This document shows, piece by piece, positions 47,526-57,415 of a DNA stretch of 64,000 bases. Source of the DNA: Sorghum bicolor (Eukaryota > Streptophyta > Magnoliopsida > Poales > Poaceae); the NCBI RefSeq assembly GCF_000003195.3, contig NC_012870.2:26432202-26496201 (forward strand), given 5' to 3'. The stretch's first letter is position 1, and every line of letters begins with the position of its first letter. The notes below the pieces were generated by a model that made no database searches, was not told where the DNA came from, and saw nothing but the letters and a program-made list of their open reading frames with translations. The position numbers were made by a program, and so were the translations under genes.

Positions 47526-50500
47526 ATGGGTAGCAGGGAGGTGTTGGGTGCTGCTGCGCCAACGACGACGACGACGACGACGACGCAGGCGAACAAGGTG
47601 GCAGTGATGAGCCGCCGCGTCGTCATCCAGCTGCTCGTCCTCCTTGCCGTCGTCGTCTTTCTGGCCCCGCCGCTGTCGTCGAAGATGCCGGGCAGCAGCC
47701 TCCTGAAGGAGATGGAGAATCTGGTGGGTCTGAGCCCCGCGGCGGTGGCGGTTGCGTGCTGGGCGGCGGCGGCGGCGGCGTGGGCGTACGCGGTGTCCCG
47801 CCCGCGGCCGGTGTACCTGGTGGACCTGTCCGGGTACGTGGCCGGCGCGGCGCACGAGGCGTCCCGCGCCAAGACGATCGCGCACTTCGGGCGGTGCGGG
47901 CGGTTCAGCGACGAGAGCATGGCGTTCCAGAAGCGGATGCTGGAGCGGTCGGGGCTCGGCGAGCGGACGCACTTCCCGGCGTCGCTCATCAGCGTGCCCG
48001 TCGACATGTGCCTCCGCACGGCGCGGGAGGAGTCGCACGCCGTCATCTTCGGCGTCGTCGACGACCTCCTCCGCAGGGCCGCGGTGGCGCCCGCCGAGGT
48101 CGGCGTGCTCATCTTCAACTCCAGCCTGCTCAGCCCGACGCCGTCCTTCACCTCGCTCATCGTCAACCGCTACGGGATGCGCCACGACGTCGTCAGCCAC
48201 AACCTCAGCGGGATGGGGTGCAGCGCGGGCATCATCGCCATCGACCTCGCCAAGCGACTGCTCCAGGTTACCACCAAACTATACTTAAAAGATCTGTCTT
48301 GATTATTATTTCTTTTAAAAAAAATTACTCGTCGTATCGAATCAAATCAAGTGTTAAATATAGATAAAAAAATAACTAATTATATAGTTTATCTATAATT
48401 ACACGATAAATCTTTTAAACGAGAAACTAAACAAGGCCTATACCACTGTGGCAGTGTCACTAACTAGCTAGGGTAGTATGGTCCGTGCATGCATGCATCC
48501 ACCCGATTCTTGCACGACAACCGAGGCCGGCCATAAGTACGTAATTAATCGGACGCAGTAATGAATACTCTCTGATCCTGTCATGTCAGGGTGTTGTTGC
48601 TGTACAAGCACAACTCACGCTCCATTTAGATTTCATCAGAATCTATTAATAAATAAAATAATCATGCTCTTGATAAATAGCTTGACTGAATGGTTATTAG
48701 CACGCAGTAGTACAAAATTACCAAAAAAGAAAAGTTGGCAAACTAAAAGTTTCATCACAACCTACATCGCGTACGTGCTTTAGTTTATTACGTTAATTTA
48801 TTCCTGCATGTGCATGAGAAATTCAGGCACTGCTCAAGTTATGTATGCACAGTGGTTTCGCCGCGCTTAATGACTAGTGGTACTGATATTCTGCTTCCAG
48901 GCTGGTTTTGCAGATAATTTATGTGTGCACATGGTTGGCAACAAGTACATATAATATTTTACCCTATTTTCCCAAAGAATTGAACACGTACGCATGCATG
49001 CATCTTCGTTAAAAAAAAAACTAGCTAGGTTCTTAGGCCTTGTGTAGTTCCAAAAACTACCAAAAATTTTCAAGATTTTCGGTCACATCGAATCTTACGA
49101 CACATGCATGAAGCATTAAATATGGATAAAAATAAAAACTAATTACACAGTTTACCTATAAATCGCGAGAAGAATCTTTTGACTCTAGTTAGTCTATGAT
49201 TGGACAATATTTGTCACAAACAAACGAAGTGCTACAGTACCCGAAGCCAAAATTTTTTGCAAACTGAACAAGGCCTTAATTGCATTGGCATATGATCGAC
49301 CGATGGATGGATATATATATATACTGTACAAGACATATGTCGTGCACTACACTAGTGTTGGCATCTATGGTGGCCGATGGATGGATCGCTGTTGGTGACC
49401 GATAGATCGCTGTCGGGTCCTTTACTTCTTCTGAACCCACAATTTAGTAGGGTAGCTGACTACGATCATGCCAGTAAAGGCAGTAACATGAAAGCACAGA
49501 CAAGAGCAGCAACGCGTAGGTCCAATGCCCTCACTTGCAGTATGCATATATGCATCTGGATCTGGTTGCACAAATTGGCACTTGGGAAACTAGTTCCAAT
49601 TCCTGTTTATTTCCATATATTACACTGTTAGTTGCATTGCCTAGTTGGGAGTGGTCTTATCTTGTTACATGCTCCCCCCCACCCCACCCCGGTTCACAAG
49701 AAATTGATGTTTTACAGTCTTCAAAGCATGACTTTTTACCACTACTTTTTATAACGTAACTCATTTTCAAAAACACAGTAACTATTGCACCGTTTGTGTA
49801 TGATCAATGTTTGGGGATTCATATGGTCTGGTATATGTAGGTATACGTATACGACTAGATCGCTACTTTTTTTATTAAGAAATAAATAAAATCACAACAA
49901 ATTGAAGAGATCACTATGCCATATAGCAAAAATGTCATCGTTCTAACGTGGGGGTTTTTAACCGCCCACGTTTTATTTATAGAAATGTGAAAGTTAACAT
50001 TTCAAAGCGTGAAAAGTAAAGAACTGAGAATACCTATTTGTGGCTCCATGCATGTGAGTGGGGTCAATGTAATTTGTACTCTCCACAGAACCAGCACACA
50101 TAAGATTAACAGCGCATATACATTTGTTTGTAAACGGAGGGTATACATTTGTTTGTAAACGGAGGGCACATATACATGGAGTTTTTACAGCCATGCATGT
50201 GCCGGTGCCGGTCCTACTCCTTATTACTCCAGCATACTAATAACTGCATGAGTGGTTCAATTCGGTCGTCCATATGGATGCTAGTGGTGTCAGTATGTAG
50301 TACAGTTATACGATAGCTTTCTAGGAGCGTCGTCTGCACCAACGGCAGAAGGAGCACTGGTCAAAACGGAACCATGCATTGCATTTGCATGTAAATGGCA
50401 CTCGGTTCCCACCCACACCTCGCAGCGCGCGACAGCAATAACTACTCCTATACTGCTTCAGCAATGCCTAGCTTGTCAGTTGTTGCTGGCCCCCCGGACC

Positions 50501-52281
50501 CCGGTCGACGCCCCAGCTCCGTACTTAGGCCTTGTTTAGTTCCTGAAAAATTTTTTGTAAAATTTTTCAGATTTCTCGTGGCATCGAATCTTTAGACGCA
50601 TGTATGGAGTATTAAATATAGATGAAAATAAAAATTAATTACACAGTTTGGTCGGAATTGACGAGATGAATCTTTTAAGCCTAGTTAGTCCATGATTGGA
50701 CAATATTTGTCAAATACAAACAAAAATGGTACAGTGTCTATTTTCCAAAAAATTTTGGAACTAAACAAGGCCACACGTACAAGGTTTTACTATACTGGGG
50801 TGTTCTTACCGCGGTTATTAATCAATCAGTCTATGCATTCATGCATCTGTGCAATGACAAGCTCGTAAATGTTAGTCTGACAAGGGACGACAGGCCCTTC
50901 AGGTAATCATGTGTGCGGTTCTCTGGCTCCACTGCGCCTGATAGCTACAGTAGCTATACTTACTTACGTGTATATCACTGCTGTGCTTCTGGGGCCATTT
51001 GCATTGACCACACGGTCATTCTGGTTAATCCCTTCGTTACAAAGGCCTTGTTTAGTTCCGAAAAGTGAAAAGTTTTCGGTACTGTAACACTTTCATTTGT
51101 TTGTGATAAATATTATCTAATCATGGACTAACTAGGATCAAAAGATTCGTCTAATCATGGACTAACTAGGATCAAAAGATTCGTCTCGTGATTTACAGCT
51201 AAACTGTGTAATTAGTTTTTGTTTTCATATATATTTAATGTTTTATGCATGTGCTACAAGATTTGATGTGACGGGAAATTTTGAAAACTTTTTGGTTTTC
51301 AGAGTGAACTAAACAAGGCCAAAATAGAAATACTACATTACGTGCAAATCTTGTTTTTCCATAAGGCCAAAATAGAAATACTACATTAGGTGCAAATCTT
51401 GTTTTTCCATACGTATGTATGATGTATGTGTGCATGTATGCATGCAGGTGCACCGGGACACGTACGCGCTGGTGGTGAGCACGGAGAACATCACCCTCAA
51501 CGCGTACATGGGCAACAACCGGCCGATGCTGGTGACCAACACGCTCTTCCGCGTGGGCGGCGCCGCCATCCTGCTCTCCAACCGCGGCGCCGACCGCCGC
51601 CGCGCCAAGTACCAGCTCATCCACACGGTGCGCACCCACCGGGGCGCGCACGACCAGAGCTTCGGCTGCGTGACGCAGGAGGAGGACGACGTCGGCTGCG
51701 TCGGCGTCTCCCTCTCCAAGGAGCTCATGGTGGTCGCCGGCGAGGCCCTGCGCACCAACATCACCACGCTGGGCCCCCTCGTCCTGCCCATGTCCGAGCA
51801 GCTCCGGTTCCTCGCCACCGTCGTCCTCAACCGCGTCTTCCGCGCCAACGTCCGCGCCTACCTCCCGGACTTCAAGCTCGCCTTCGACCACTTCTGCATC
51901 CACGCCGGCGGCCGCGGCGTGCTGGACGAGCTGGAGCGCAGCCTCAAGCTCAGCGCATGGCACATGGAGCCCTCCAGGATGACGCTCTGCCGCTTCGGCA
52001 ACACATCCAGCAGCTCGCTGTGGTACGAGCTCGCATACTGCGAGGCCAAGGGACGGATCAGGAAGGGGGACAGGGTGTGGCAGATCGCGTTCGGGTCCGG
52101 ATTCAAGTGCAACAGCGCCGTCTGGAAGGCGCTCCGGACGGTCGACGGCGGCGAGGAGGGAAACCCGTGGACGCCGGAGATGGACGTGCTCCCGATCCAC
52201 GTCCCCAAGGTGTCGCCAATCGACGAGACCACCTACACGTTCCCTGACGGCGCAACCTACAAGGTCTCATCTCTTGGTTAA
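47526..52281 (+). CDS. 3-ketoacyl-CoA synthase (very-long-chain fatty acid elongase), two exons
   Basis: KCS condenses acyl-CoA with malonyl-CoA, the first step of each elongation cycle in the endoplasmic reticulum, feeding waxes, suberin and sphingolipids. Exons are 47526-48266 (247 codons) and 51448-52281 (277 residues plus TAA); the GT-AG intron lies between codons, giving 524 residues. Two membrane segments are seen at about 31-49 and 69-90, then the FAE1/CUT1 domain from about 93. Catalytic Cys232 sits in SGMGCSAG, His399 in FCIHAGG and Asn432 in RFGNTSSSS. Residue 428, before RFGN, is Cys, where relatives I recall have His. An (ACG)n run encodes eight Thr near residues 13-20. The ATG at 47526 is the first in frame. 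Substrate and paralogue cannot be told from sequence alone; the C-terminal half is most like the KCS2/KCS20/KCS11 type. Confidence 0.93.
47563..47586 (+). repeat. (ACG)n microsatellite in KCS exon 1
   Basis: About eight ACG triplets encode a threonine run before the first membrane segment. Length could vary between alleles without shifting frame. Confidence 0.85.
48310..48438. mobile_element. GGCCTTGTTTAGTT MITE remnant in the KCS intron
   Basis: Only the right half is clear, ending GAGAAACTAAACAAGGCC; the left inverted end is lost close to the splice donor. Internal landmark TCGTATCGAATC is recognisable. Confidence 0.65.
49036..49275. mobile_element. GGCCTTGTTTAGTT MITE, intron copy with TTA duplication
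   Basis: GGCCTTGTGTAGTTCC to CTGAACAAGGCC, 240 bp, flanked by TTA on both sides (49033-49035 and 49276-49278). Confidence 0.86.
50528..50772. mobile_element. GGCCTTGTTTAGTT MITE, second full intron copy
   Basis: GGCCTTGTTTAGTTCCTG to TTGGAACTAAACAAGGCC, 245 bp. The left flank is TTA and the right flank ACA, so the duplication is not conserved. Confidence 0.87.
51044..51320. mobile_element. GGCCTTGTTTAGTT MITE, reversed intron copy with internal duplication
   Basis: The inverted ends are intact (GGCCTTGTTTAGTTCCG and GTGAACTAAACAAGGCC), with AAA flanking both sides. Internally a block of about 34 bases starting TAATCATGGACTAACTAGGA is present twice in tandem (about 51118-51185), making it longer than its siblings. 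The landmarks run in the opposite orientation to the other intron copies. Confidence 0.85.
51318..51411 (+). repeat. Tandem duplication of about 48 bp before the KCS splice acceptor
   Basis: GGCCAAAATAGAAATACTAC and the following TTTTTCCATA phrase occur twice head to tail with one or two differences. The second copy ends about 35 bases before the acceptor AG (51446-51447), so it sits over the likely polypyrimidine and branch region. Confidence 0.8.
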
Positions 52282-54042
52282 AAATCTAAGTCTATTATTA
52301 TTATTATTATTATTATTATTACATGATTGATTTCTCATCATCATGTAGTAGTAACTTAATCGATCAAGATATTATAATTTAAGAAGAAGAAGAAGAAGCA
52401 GCAGCGCGTCGTTATTAATTAAATGTTATTGCCAGGCTCGATGATGGTGACAGCTGGGCCTTTTTAGCTACTAGCTAGGGCTTGATTTCGTTACTGTTTG
52501 CCATGATTTTGCATCATGCATGTGTACGTAAAGAAGCTCTATGAACTCACGCGCCAAGAATTATTGATTTCGTCGATCCATCTATCTTCTTTTTGTCCTC
52601 CTTTGGTGATTGTTGATTGGGAGATTCATGCGCGCGCACATGATGCACTTATTAAACGCGGAGGAGATGTAGTGGTCCTAGCTATTAAAAGGCGATGATA
52701 CACAGCTTTCTCATATTTGATTTTTGATGAAGTACTCGATCACCTTAATTCTGAAGGCACACGGTAGAAAAATGATTCCTGAAAACCCAAATATTATCCT
52801 ACTGTTGACTCAATCATTGCTGGTAACAATAGCTAGGCATTAGATCGTACTAACCTGTAGGTACATTACCCTAAGTATCTCATCTCTACAATTACCAAAA
52901 ACAATAAGCCAAGGATGCCCCTGTATGTAGGTGCTGCTAATCTAGACAGTTTTTTGTTGTTGTTATTATTATTACTATTTAGAGAAAACTAATTCGAAGT
53001 ATATATTATGTGCATAATGTGTGTGCCACCGTGCGTATTATATATATACTTTTGAGTGGAACCGTGCATATTATACTTTTTTAGGGGAGTGCATATTATA
53101 TGTATGCATGCATATATAGGAGCAAATGGCTAGTATTTCCATGCCGGGCAACCTTGCGCTCGCGCTGCGCTAGGGTCCAGGCGAGCCTGCATCCTAGCCT
53201 ATTGGAGCCTTGGGTCTTGGCCCGGGTGAGCCCACGTTCTGCCCGGCGAGCTCGATGTCAGCCCATGCGTGCGCGGTGCGCCGAGCAGTGAGAATTTTTT
53301 TTTCTAAAACAAAATTTAATTTTAATCCCAGCTTGTTTTTGCGAGTTCTGACACTGGGAGGCCGTGCTGGAGACGGAGACCGTGCCCTCAGGTCACCCTC
53401 GGCCGGGTCTACCTCCTGGAACGGTAATGATATATATTAGCGTACACAGTACAACTACGAAACGACTCGACTTCGTTTTTATCTGCTTCACTCGATGCTC
53501 CCTTATCCTTATCTCCACTCTACGTCTCCGCCTCCGTACATTCACTCCGCCGCTCGCTCGGCTCACTACGACTGCGACACCTTCGACGGATGCCACGCCC
53601 GCGCTAGCTAGTTGCCGCCCAGCGCTGCTCGCCAGTGCTCCCTCCCTCTCTCCCTTCCTCCTCTGCTGCCTCCATTGCTCCCCCATGTTCTCCAATGAGC
53701 CAATCCTCTGTTTTTCCCCCACCAGAGATGAGGACGGCGGCGACGGCTACGACGAGGTAGGTCGATTTTTCTTTCTCCTCCTTTTCCTCTTCCAGATCTG
53801 AGCTCTTCTCTCCTCCTCCTCCCGCTCTTCTAGATCTGAGCTCTTCTTCTCTTCTAGATTTGAGGGATGCGACAGTGGCTAAGTTCCAACGAGCTCTAGG
53901 ATCATATTCTCTCCTCTCTTCGATCCTCCCTCAAGTGAGCTCGAAGGTGATGGGGTCAGGGGGCTCGAGCAGGCTACACCTCGGACTCATACCCTAGCTG
54001 TTGTACGTCCTTTTTCTGCTATTTCTTCTGGTTGCAATGTGA
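52282..54042. other. KCS 3' flank and unassigned sequence
   Basis: It begins with an (ATT)n microsatellite (about 52291-52321) and an AAG-rich tract (52382-52399) in the likely 3' untranslated region. The rest is mixed: A/T-rich to about 53110, GC-rich to 53430, then pyrimidine-rich sequence with repeated CTTCTAGAT phrases near 53800-53870. The ORF at 53364-53801 has no recognisable domain. Confidence 0.5.
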
Positions 54043-54285
54043 GGCCTTGTTTAGTTCCAAAAAATTTTGCAAAACAGACACTGTAGCACTTTCGTTTGTA
54101 TTTGACAAATATTGTCTAATCATAGACTAACTAGGCTCAAAAGATTCGTCTCGTCAATTCCGACCAAATTATACAATTAGTTTTTATTTTCGTCTATATT
54201 TAATACTTCATGCATGCGTCTAAAGATTCGATGTGACGGTGAATCTGAAAAATTTTGCAAAATTTTTTGGGAACTAAACAAGGCC
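54043..54285. mobile_element. GGCCTTGTTTAGTT MITE downstream of KCS, reversed
   Basis: GGCCTTGTTTAGTTCC to GGGAACTAAACAAGGCC, 243 bp, with landmarks in reverse order. Flanks TGA and TGG match at two of three bases. Confidence 0.88.
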
Positions 54286-54399
54286 TGGGTTGTTGCAAGA
54301 GATGATATCAGAATGGTGTAATAGGATTTTTGAGTTCTTGCAACTGATGATTTTCGAGAGTTTCCATTACCCTGTTTTATGGTTGATTTTGTGTTGTTG

Positions 54400-54985
54400 C
54401 AGTACTACTATTTAAGATATTATAGTACACATTTTCCAATAGTGCAACAAATAATTTTCGATGTTGCAGACCATATTTTTTGATGTTGCAGTACATGTTT
54501 TTTCGATGTTGCACTATATATTTTTGTGATGCTACAATACATCATTTTCGATGTTGCAGTACATATTATTTTTAATGTTGTAGTATATATTTCCTGATGT
54601 TGTACTACATATTTTTGCGTTATTGCAGCGTTTATATTTAGATGTTTACACTATATAGTTTTTCCATATGTTTGTGAGGTTCCACTTGAAGTGTTTTTTT
54701 GCCTTGGGACAGTGGGGAAATGAGGTGCGTTAGGGACGGGGTCAGGAACACGGTGCGAACGGAGGATAGGGGCACAGTGGATACAATTTCATTCAGTTCT
54801 ATTTTGTTTTTCGCAAGTATTTCATTAGCATATTTCGAGTGTTTCGACTGCTTCGCACTTAATGTTGCAAGTGTTTTATCTAGATTTTCAAAAGTATATC
54901 TGGTGTTGCAAATAGTGTGTTTCATATGCAAGTTTTATATGTTTCATCTGCCTTTAGAAGTATGTTGAAAATGTTGCATTTGGAT
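54400..54985. repeat. Degenerate GATGTTGCAGTACAT-type repeats
   Basis: Between about 54400 and 54660 phrases such as TCGATGTTGCAGTACAT and TGATGTTGTACTACAT recur about ten times at 25-35 base spacing. A looser GTGTTGCAAATAG-like form continues to 54980. This resembles subterminal repeats of CACTA or Mutator-like DNA transposons, but I see no inverted ends or transposase. Confidence 0.55.
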
Positions 54986-56060
54986 TGAAAGAGCATCTAG
55001 GCCCCTAGTGATTTCGGTGATTAATGACATTATTGATTACTATGACTAACGTATGTTTTGCAGAGGCAAAGTCATAGGTAAGGTTATGGTAAATAGGTAC
55101 TCGATGGACAGGGACGTACATGCCAACTTAATAGTGAAAATCGTTTTGGTTTTCAAAGGATGGATGGACATCGTCAAGACTAGACTAGGTCTAAGTGCCA
55201 TATGGTGAAGAAGGGCACTTAGAGTAGTTTAGGACTTTGTTTTCCATTGACCGTACTATTAAGAGGGGCTTTGATCTAGTAGCTTGACTTAGGCAAGGCT
55301 TTAGGTTTAGGTGTGGTGCACACTTGGTAAACCTAGCACTAGGCAGCTCAGAGATAGTCCTTAGATCGAGAGGAACCAACTTCGTTTTGGAGCGATCGCG
55401 TTTCGACGAAGTTTGGGTGCCCAAAGGGGCACCGGACGCTCTGTGAGTGCGTCCGGTGAGGTCCCTAGCCGTTAGAACAGTGTGGTGCTTAGGGCTAGGC
55501 ACCGGACGCTAGCACCGGACGCACCGGGTAGCGTCCGGTCTTTTACCCAGGGAGGTTGCAAGCCTTCCCTGAGCACCGGACGCTAGCACCGGACGCGCCG
55601 GGTAGCGTCCGGTCCCATGCGCAGGGAGCTTGTAAAGTTCACCCGAGCACCGGACGGTGCACCGGACGCTGGGAGTTAGCGTCCGGTGACCTGTCAGAGA
55701 GAAGTACGGTTAGCCGTTATGAAGCACCGGACGCTCGGTGCAGTGCGTCCGGTGCAACATAATGTGCGTCCGGTGACCCCGTTTTCAGTGGAAAACGGTT
55801 GGCCGATCTTTGGATTTCGTGGATAGTATTTATACTCCTCCACCTCGTCCATGAAAAGCCCTCTTGCCCATTTGAACATCAGAGAAACTTGTTGTGGAGC
55901 AAGAGAGTAGCAAGAGCCTAGAGAGGATTGAGATTTGAGTGATTTCTTGAGAGAATCCTTCTCTAGTGAGTTCCAAGAGTCAAGTGTGCATCCACCACTC
56001 TCTAGAGCCTTGTTTGGGTCAAGTGAGAGTTCTTTGCTTGTTACTCTTGGTGATCGCCAT
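54986..56060 (+). repeat. Truncated LTR-type repeat interrupted by element E
   Basis: It starts TGAAAGAGCATCTAGGCCCC, a start I associate with grass LTRs of the ATTAATGACA type, and runs about 1.07 kb before the E LTR cuts it at 56061. It contains a cluster of about 14 ACCGGACGC/GCGTCCGGT boxes (55430-55780) and a TATA-like GTATTTATACTCC near 55827. No internal coding region is visible. Confidence 0.6.
55430..55780 (+). repeat. Cluster of inverted CACCGGACGC / GCGTCCGGTG boxes
   Basis: About 14 boxes in 350 bases alternate between the two orientations with spacers of 0-30 bases, so several perfect hairpins are possible. GC content is well above the flanks. Confidence 0.85.
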
Positions 56061-57283
56061 TGTTGACGGTTCTTAAGTATCAATTTTAATTATCAAATAA
56101 ACAAGAGAAAGGACCAATATGCAACCAACACCTAGAATTAGGATTTGATCCGGCAGAATTCCACGAGTTTTGTTGTTTATCTATTTCTGCAGGGGGTTAT
56201 CAGGAAATAAGGAAGAAAGGCCCACATGTCGGGATTACATAGAGATATCAACGCACCGCGCGATTTTACATCATCTAGAAGACTCCAGAAGCCACGAGAC
56301 CGAAGCGGAGGCGAAACGGGGCCAGGCCCAGGGCGCCCGCCCTGGAGGCCTGGGCGCCCGCCCCCCTCTGGATTGCTTTCGGGACTCTCTTCGTTCGGGA
56401 TATTCCACCGACCTATTGGATCAAGAAAAACATAGTACCACCTCGCCTATCGACCCAAAAACACATAGAAGGGGAGGACTATATAAGCAAGGCCCCCCTG
56501 GCCCCTGGAGAAGACATGAAGAAATTATCATAGAGACTGAGGGGTGCCCTCGAAGGAAAACCTCTTCTCTAATTAATATTTCTTTTTAGGCTTAGCAACC
56601 AATGTAAGGTAGAAATAGATCTTCTAGTTTCTACTAGATTGAGAGAGATAGAGTGGAGGAAGCCCGGCCTGTCGGTGTCTACTCCAAGCTTGTACCTGCG
56701 GGATCAAGTTCTCCTAACCCGAAGCTTGCTCCTAGGATTCTTCAGTAATTCGACTTCTAAATTCTAGTGGGTTCTTGTTTTATTGTTCTTATGGTTTATG
56801 AGTTTACTTTTAATCTCTTCGCGTAGAGTTTAGAGTAATCATTACTGGCGTAAACGTGGTGTTTAGGCTGGGGTACTCATAGATATTCCCTGACTAGCTG
56901 GACCATGGTAGTAGTGAGGAACGTGACAATTCCGAGCTACCTTTGTAGATAACATCTCGTTAGTAGGAAGGATAGGGTTTATAGGTGCGGGTTGAACATC
57001 CTTTGTGGTGTCTAGATTCCGTTAGCCTCCCCATTAGAACAGTAGATCATCCTTACCAAGGTTAGAAGGAGATTACGGTTGCAGTCTTCTCTATTTATCA
57101 CTCACATCGAAAGACATTCTTTGTGCCTAAAGGTTAGTAGTAATAGACCGGTTAGTCAGATGCACTCTTTCTCCTAGTGGTAAAAAAATAAATACGATAC
57201 TCTGGATAACCTCCCGGGTGAAGTGCTCACCGATATCCGTGCGCTTGCGGATCAATTCCTTATTGCGTTCCCAAATATCAACA
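56061..57283 (+). repeat. 5' LTR of element E
   Basis: TGTTGACGGTTC to AAATATCAACA, 1223 bp, related to the D LTR. It contains two GGGCGCCCGCCC boxes (about 56330-56365) and TATATAAG at 56480-56487. Confidence 0.9.
56480..56487 (+). promoter_or_regulatory. LTR TATA box of element E
   Basis: TATATAAG about 115-130 bases after the paired GGGCGCCCGCCC boxes; equivalent to 1401-1407 in the D LTR. Confidence 0.6.
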
Positions 57284-57291
57284 AGCATTTC

Positions 57292-57309
57292 TGGCGCCGT
57301 TGCCGGGGA
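57292..57309 (+). other. Primer-binding site of element E
   Basis: TGGCGCCGTTGCCGGGGA, eight bases after the LTR, is complementary to the 3' end of plant tRNA-Asp as I remember it, the usual Athila primer. Confidence 0.8.
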
Positions 57310-57415
57310 GAAAGACGGTTGCTGAGATAACCTGAGTCTTGCTACTAGCTTGTATCTATACTTTTATCTTTTCTTATCTTTTATATTCTTAATTTATTTT
57401 CTTTACTCTTACCTT

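Larger units (their letters stand above)
48267..51447 (+). other. Intron of the KCS gene, 3.18 kb, loaded with MITEs
   Basis: Donor CAG/GTTACC, acceptor TGCATGCAG/GTG. It holds a partial MITE at its 5' side (48310-48438), full copies at 49036-49275, 50528-50772 and 51044-51320, and a tandem duplication at about 51318-51411 just before the acceptor. The rest is A/T-rich, with short TATA-type and GCATGCAT-type simple repeats. No ORF of note. Confidence 0.85.

Noticed and set aside
47378..48200. Two long minus-strand ORFs (262 and 271 codons) over KCS exon 1
   Set aside because: They are by-products of very high GC third positions in the KCS exon; no recognised domain, Arg/Pro/Ala-rich, and the plus-strand frame has all KCS motifs.
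51235..52200. Minus-strand ORF of 321 codons over KCS exon 2
   Set aside because: Same reason: mirror of GC-rich coding sequence; composition is His/Arg/Val/Ala-rich without a fold.
53364..53801. ORF of 145 codons downstream of KCS
   Set aside because: No recognisable domain, low-complexity Ser/Leu/Pro content, and a region of mixed pyrimidine-rich repeats.
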